DNA from: an uncultured Dorea sp.
GTDB lineage: Bacteria; Bacillota_A; Clostridia; Lachnospirales; Lachnospiraceae
Assembly: GCA_948468495.1 (NCBI GenBank)
Contig: CAOKJI010000076.1
Span: 1-7,520, forward strand
DNA length: 7,520 nucleotides
Direction of reading: 5' to 3'
This document shows, one piece after another, positions 5,448-7,520 of the stretch (within the stretch, counting starts at the first letter, position 1; the number at the start of each line of letters is the position of its first letter). The position numbers were made by a program, and so were the translations under genes. The notes under the pieces were generated by a model. It did not search any database. It saw nothing but the letters and a program-made list of their open reading frames with translations, and was not told the origin of the DNA.

Positions 5448-5462
5448 TTTCATAATACGAAA
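5448..5462. promoter_or_regulatory. Probable IclR operator before dctP
   Basis: TTTCATAATACGAAA, extended by a matching G and C on the outside (5447-5463), is the exact reverse complement of the 15-bp site at 5285-5299. It lies between the predicted transcription start and the AGGAGG ribosome binding site (5468-5473) of dctP, where a bound protein would block the polymerase. The IclR-type regulator encoded in the adjacent unit is the likely binder. Confidence 0.78.
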
Positions 5463-5481
5463 CGAAAAGGAGGAAGGATTC

Positions 5482-6549
5482 ATGAAAAAAAGATTAGTAT
5501 CAGTAGCAATTGGGTTGGCGATGGTTTGTTGTATGACAGCCTGTCAGTCTGGGAAGAGTGAACAGCCGGCGGGTACAACGGAGGCAGAAGCAGAACAAGG
5601 GGAGGGCTCTTTTGAGGATTTAGAGCCGGTTACTGTTAAGCTGGTTTGTACGTCTCTGGAGGGAGAGGAACCCACGCCGGAGATGCAGCGGATAGCGCAG
5701 GAGATTGAAGAGAAAAGCGGCGGCAGGATAACATTTGACATTACGATAGGAGGTTCGACGCTCTTTGGGGAGAGCGAGATGTATGATATGCTGCGCAGCG
5801 GCTCTATAGATATGTGTAATGTGGCACCGACGCAGTTTTCAGATATTGCGCCGGAGATGAGCGTGTGCTGCTGGCCATATGTGTTCGAGAGCGCGGATAA
5901 TATTAATGATTTCTGGACGGGAGAGAGTTCGCAGTATCTGAAAGACATGGTAAAAGAAAAGTCAGGGATAGAGATTCTTACGACGGGTTTTACCGGAGTG
6001 CGGAATGTTACGACCCAGGGGATTGAAGTACGGCGGCCGGATGATTTGGACGGAGTAAAGATTCGCTGTATGGACAGTAAGATATATGTAGACGGAACGA
6101 ATGCAATGGGTGCGACTGCCGTTCCGATTGCATGGAGCGAACTGTATTTTGCGCTTCAGACAGGCGTGGTTCAGGGGCAGGAGAATGCGAATACAGTTAT
6201 GGAGGCTGGCAGTTTGTATGAGGTACAGGACACGCTGAGCCTTACAGAGCACTTATACTCCATGAGTACGTTTGCAGCGAATGGGGACTTCTGGTCCAAA
6301 CTTCCGGCAGAATATCAGGACTTGATTCAAACGACATTCGTAGAACATTTTAAGGCCTTTCCGGAAAAGCTTCAGGAAGAGAATGATAAACTTCTTGAGA
6401 AATTTAAAAGCGAATATGACATGAAGATTATAGAAGACGTGGACAAGCAGGCGTTTATCGACGCATGCGGGGATGCTTTTATGGAAGAATTTGGGGACGA
6501 CGAAGCGTATGTAAAAATGTATGAATCGATAAAGGAATGTGCAAAGTAA
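5482..6549 (+). CDS. dctP: TRAP transporter substrate-binding protein (DctP type)
   Basis: A 355-residue extracellular lipoprotein that captures the substrate for a TRAP transporter. The N-terminus is a lipoprotein signal: Met-Lys-Lys-Arg, a hydrophobic core, then lipobox Met-Thr-Ala-Cys with Cys21 as the acylated residue, and a Gly/Glu-rich tether to about 48. The mature domain shows the family order: GGRITFDITIGGSTLFGE (80-97), SGSIDMCNVAPTQFSDIAPE (106-125), TGVRNVTT (171-178), PDDLDGVKIRCMDS (186-199) and AVPIAWSELYFALQTGVVQGQEN (213-235). Arg195 matches the arginine that clamps the substrate carboxylate in DctP and SiaP, so an organic acid or acidic sugar is the expected cargo. AGGAGG lies 8 bases from the ATG. 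It is first in the plus-strand unit, followed by both permease genes. The ligand identity cannot be told from these residues. Confidence 0.95.
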   Translation: MKKRLVSVAIGLAMVCCMTACQSGKSEQPAGTTEAEAEQGEGSFEDLEPVTVKLVCTSLEGEEPTPEMQRIAQEIEEKSGGRITFDITIGGSTLFGESEMYDMLRSGSIDMCNVAPTQFSDIAPEMSVCCWPYVFESADNINDFWTGESSQYLKDMVKEKSGIEILTTGFTGVRNVTTQGIEVRRPDDLDGVKIRCMDSKIYVDGTNAMGATAVPIAWSELYFALQTGVVQGQENANTVMEAGSLYEVQDTLSLTEHLYSMSTFAANGDFWSKLPAEYQDLIQTTFVEHFKAFPEKLQEENDKLLEKFKSEYDMKIIEDVDKQAFIDACGDAFMEEFGDDEAYVKMYESIKECAK

Positions 6550-6551
6550 AT

Positions 6552-6570
6552 CTTCCGGAAAATAAGGAAG
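6552..6570 (+). other. Small hairpin between dctP and dctQ
   Basis: CTTCC (6552-6556) and GGAAG (6566-6570) can form a 5-bp stem with a 9-base loop in the 49-base gap after dctP. There is no T-run, so it is not a full terminator. It could protect the dctP part of the mRNA and give more binding protein than permease, but a stem this short may be chance. Confidence 0.25.
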
Positions 6571-6598
6571 GTCTTGGTATTGGCGAGGAGGATAGTCG

Positions 6599-7072
6599 AT
6601 GAGACGGATTTTATCATATTTAAATAAGAATATTGAACTGATATTCATGATGTTTTTTTGCGGGATTCTCTGTCTTTCCGTTTTCTTACAGGTAATTACC
6701 AGAATAATGGTTGCGTCTTTTTCCTGGACAGAAGAGATGGCGAGATTTTCATTTGTATGGTTTTCCTTCTTCTGTATCAGCTATTGTATCAGAGAACGGG
6801 GACATATCGCGTTTGATTTGCTCATCAATCATATTGGAGAAAAATACAGGCATATTTTTCGTTTGTTTATTCAGATTGTAATGGTTGCGGCATTTGTCTA
6901 TCTATTCTATATTACAGTGCGTTTTATACCCTTTGGTCATGCGAAACGTGCGCCGGCCATGGATGTGTCTATGACGGTATTAAATATCAGCGCGCCGGTA
7001 GGGATGGGATTATGCTGCGTACGTTCCCTGCAGGGGCTGATTTCTGAATTGATAAGAAAGGGGGAGAGATAG
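6599..7072 (+). CDS. dctQ: TRAP transporter small permease (DctQ type)
   Basis: A 157-residue inner-membrane protein of the DctQ family, the small subunit that with DctM forms the TRAP permease. Four hydrophobic segments are visible at about 13-33, 48-64, 85-106 and 125-143. The family signature lies between the first two: FSWTEEMARFSFVW (41-54), followed by an Arg-Glu-Arg-Gly-His-Ile loop (66-70). The length is normal for the family. The ribosome binding site GAGGAGG (6585-6591) is 6-7 bases before the ATG, the gap to dctP is 49 bases, and the stop codon abuts the start of dctM. It works with the binding protein and large subunit in sodium-driven uptake, by family knowledge. Confidence 0.92.
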   Translation: MRRILSYLNKNIELIFMMFFCGILCLSVFLQVITRIMVASFSWTEEMARFSFVWFSFFCISYCIRERGHIAFDLLINHIGEKYRHIFRLFIQIVMVAAFVYLFYITVRFIPFGHAKRAPAMDVSMTVLNISAPVGMGLCCVRSLQGLISELIRKGER

Positions 7073-7520
7073 ATGGGCCTTTCGATAATGGTAGTTATTA
7101 TAATAGTGACTACGCTGCTTGGTTTTCCATTATTTTTCAGCTTTTTACTTGGATGTATTGCATTTTTTGTATCGACTCCCGGACTTGATATTATGATGCT
7201 GCCGACGAAAATGGTTAGCGCAATGAATTCATTTCCATTTCTTGCAATTCCGTTTTTTATTCTTGCAGGGCAGATTATGAACCGGGGAGGCATTACCCGG
7301 CGTATATTTAAATTTGCGGATACCCTGGTTGGGCGGTTCCATGGTGGGCTTGGGTATGTGAACATTCTGGCGAGTTTTATCTTTTCAGGCATGTCTGGTT
7401 CAGCGCTTGCAGATATCGGCGGACTTGGGGTTATTGAAATAGACGCTATGAAAAAGGCGGGTTATGATGAGAAATTTTCGATTGGGATTACTGCGGCGTC
7501 GTCTACGATTGGACCGATTG
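7073..7520 (+). CDS. dctM: TRAP transporter large permease (DctM type), partial
   Basis: The first 149 residues of the large TRAP permease subunit; the gene runs off the right edge of the window (full members are usually about 425 residues). ATG directly follows the TAG of dctQ, and the purine-rich AAGGGGGAGAGA just upstream serves as ribosome binding site. Hydrophobic segments lie at about 3-32 and 53-68, and a further one at 93-106. Conserved features include NSFPFLAIPFFILAGQIMN (52-70), GRFHGGLGYVNI (87-98) and FSGMSGSALAD (104-114), a hallmark of the family's transport core, then the Met-Lys-Lys-Ala-Gly-Tyr stretch (126-131). Nothing suggests a break in the visible part. Confidence 0.93.
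   Translation, partial: MGLSIMVVIIIVTTLLGFPLFFSFLLGCIAFFVSTPGLDIMMLPTKMVSAMNSFPFLAIPFFILAGQIMNRGGITRRIFKFADTLVGRFHGGLGYVNILASFIFSGMSGSALADIGGLGVIEIDAMKKAGYDEKFSIGITAASSTIGPI

Noticed and set aside
6253..6648. Minus-strand 131-codon frame opposite dctP and dctQ
   Set aside because: It is antisense to two clear TRAP genes, and its product is Phe/Tyr/Leu-rich in the manner of a shadow frame.
6937..7392. Minus-strand 151-codon frame opposite dctQ and dctM
   Set aside because: It is antisense to well-conserved permease sequence, including the FSGMSGSALAD region, and resembles no family.

Overview
The window looks like a chromosomal segment from a low-to-moderate GC Gram-positive anaerobe, most likely a Clostridia/Lachnospiraceae-type gut bacterium. 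The grounds are strong AGGAGG-type ribosome binding sites, AT-rich intergenic DNA with TTGACA/TATAAT-type promoters, gene families common in that group (CooT-like protein, DUF4230 proteins, TRAP transporter with a lipoprotein binding protein) and mixed codon use. This is inferred from sequence character only; no 16S or other marker is present.

Left part (1-600): a two-gene minus-strand operon encodes a His-rich small protein and a CooT-family nickel-binding protein. It reads from an extended -10 promoter buried in a 15-bp inverted repeat. Positions 1-125 hold no convincing gene.

Middle-left part (665-2216): three tightly packed plus-strand genes encode two divergent DUF4230 proteins, each with an N-terminal membrane or signal segment, and a 71-residue almost wholly hydrophobic membrane protein. 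Their function is unknown. The group ends at a strong hairpin (2451-2488) that probably serves as a shared terminator with the convergent operon on the right.

Right part (2523-7520): a complete-looking catabolic locus for an organic acid or sugar acid, split into two divergent units around a 150-bp control region. The minus-strand unit reads D-2-hydroxyacid dehydrogenase, DapA-family lyase, then IclR-type regulator. The plus-strand unit reads TRAP transporter binding protein (dctP), small permease (dctQ) and large permease (dctM, cut by the window end). The likely logic is uptake of a carboxylate by the TRAP system, cleavage or dehydration by the Schiff-base lyase, an NAD-linked oxidation or reduction by the dehydrogenase, and control of both units by the local IclR protein. 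Both promoters are near-consensus extended -10 promoters. Each has a nearly identical 15-17 bp palindrome (TTTCRTAWTAYGAAA) just downstream of the predicted start of transcription, and each has a weaker second copy exactly 20 bp nearer the promoter. The substrate cannot be read from the sequence.
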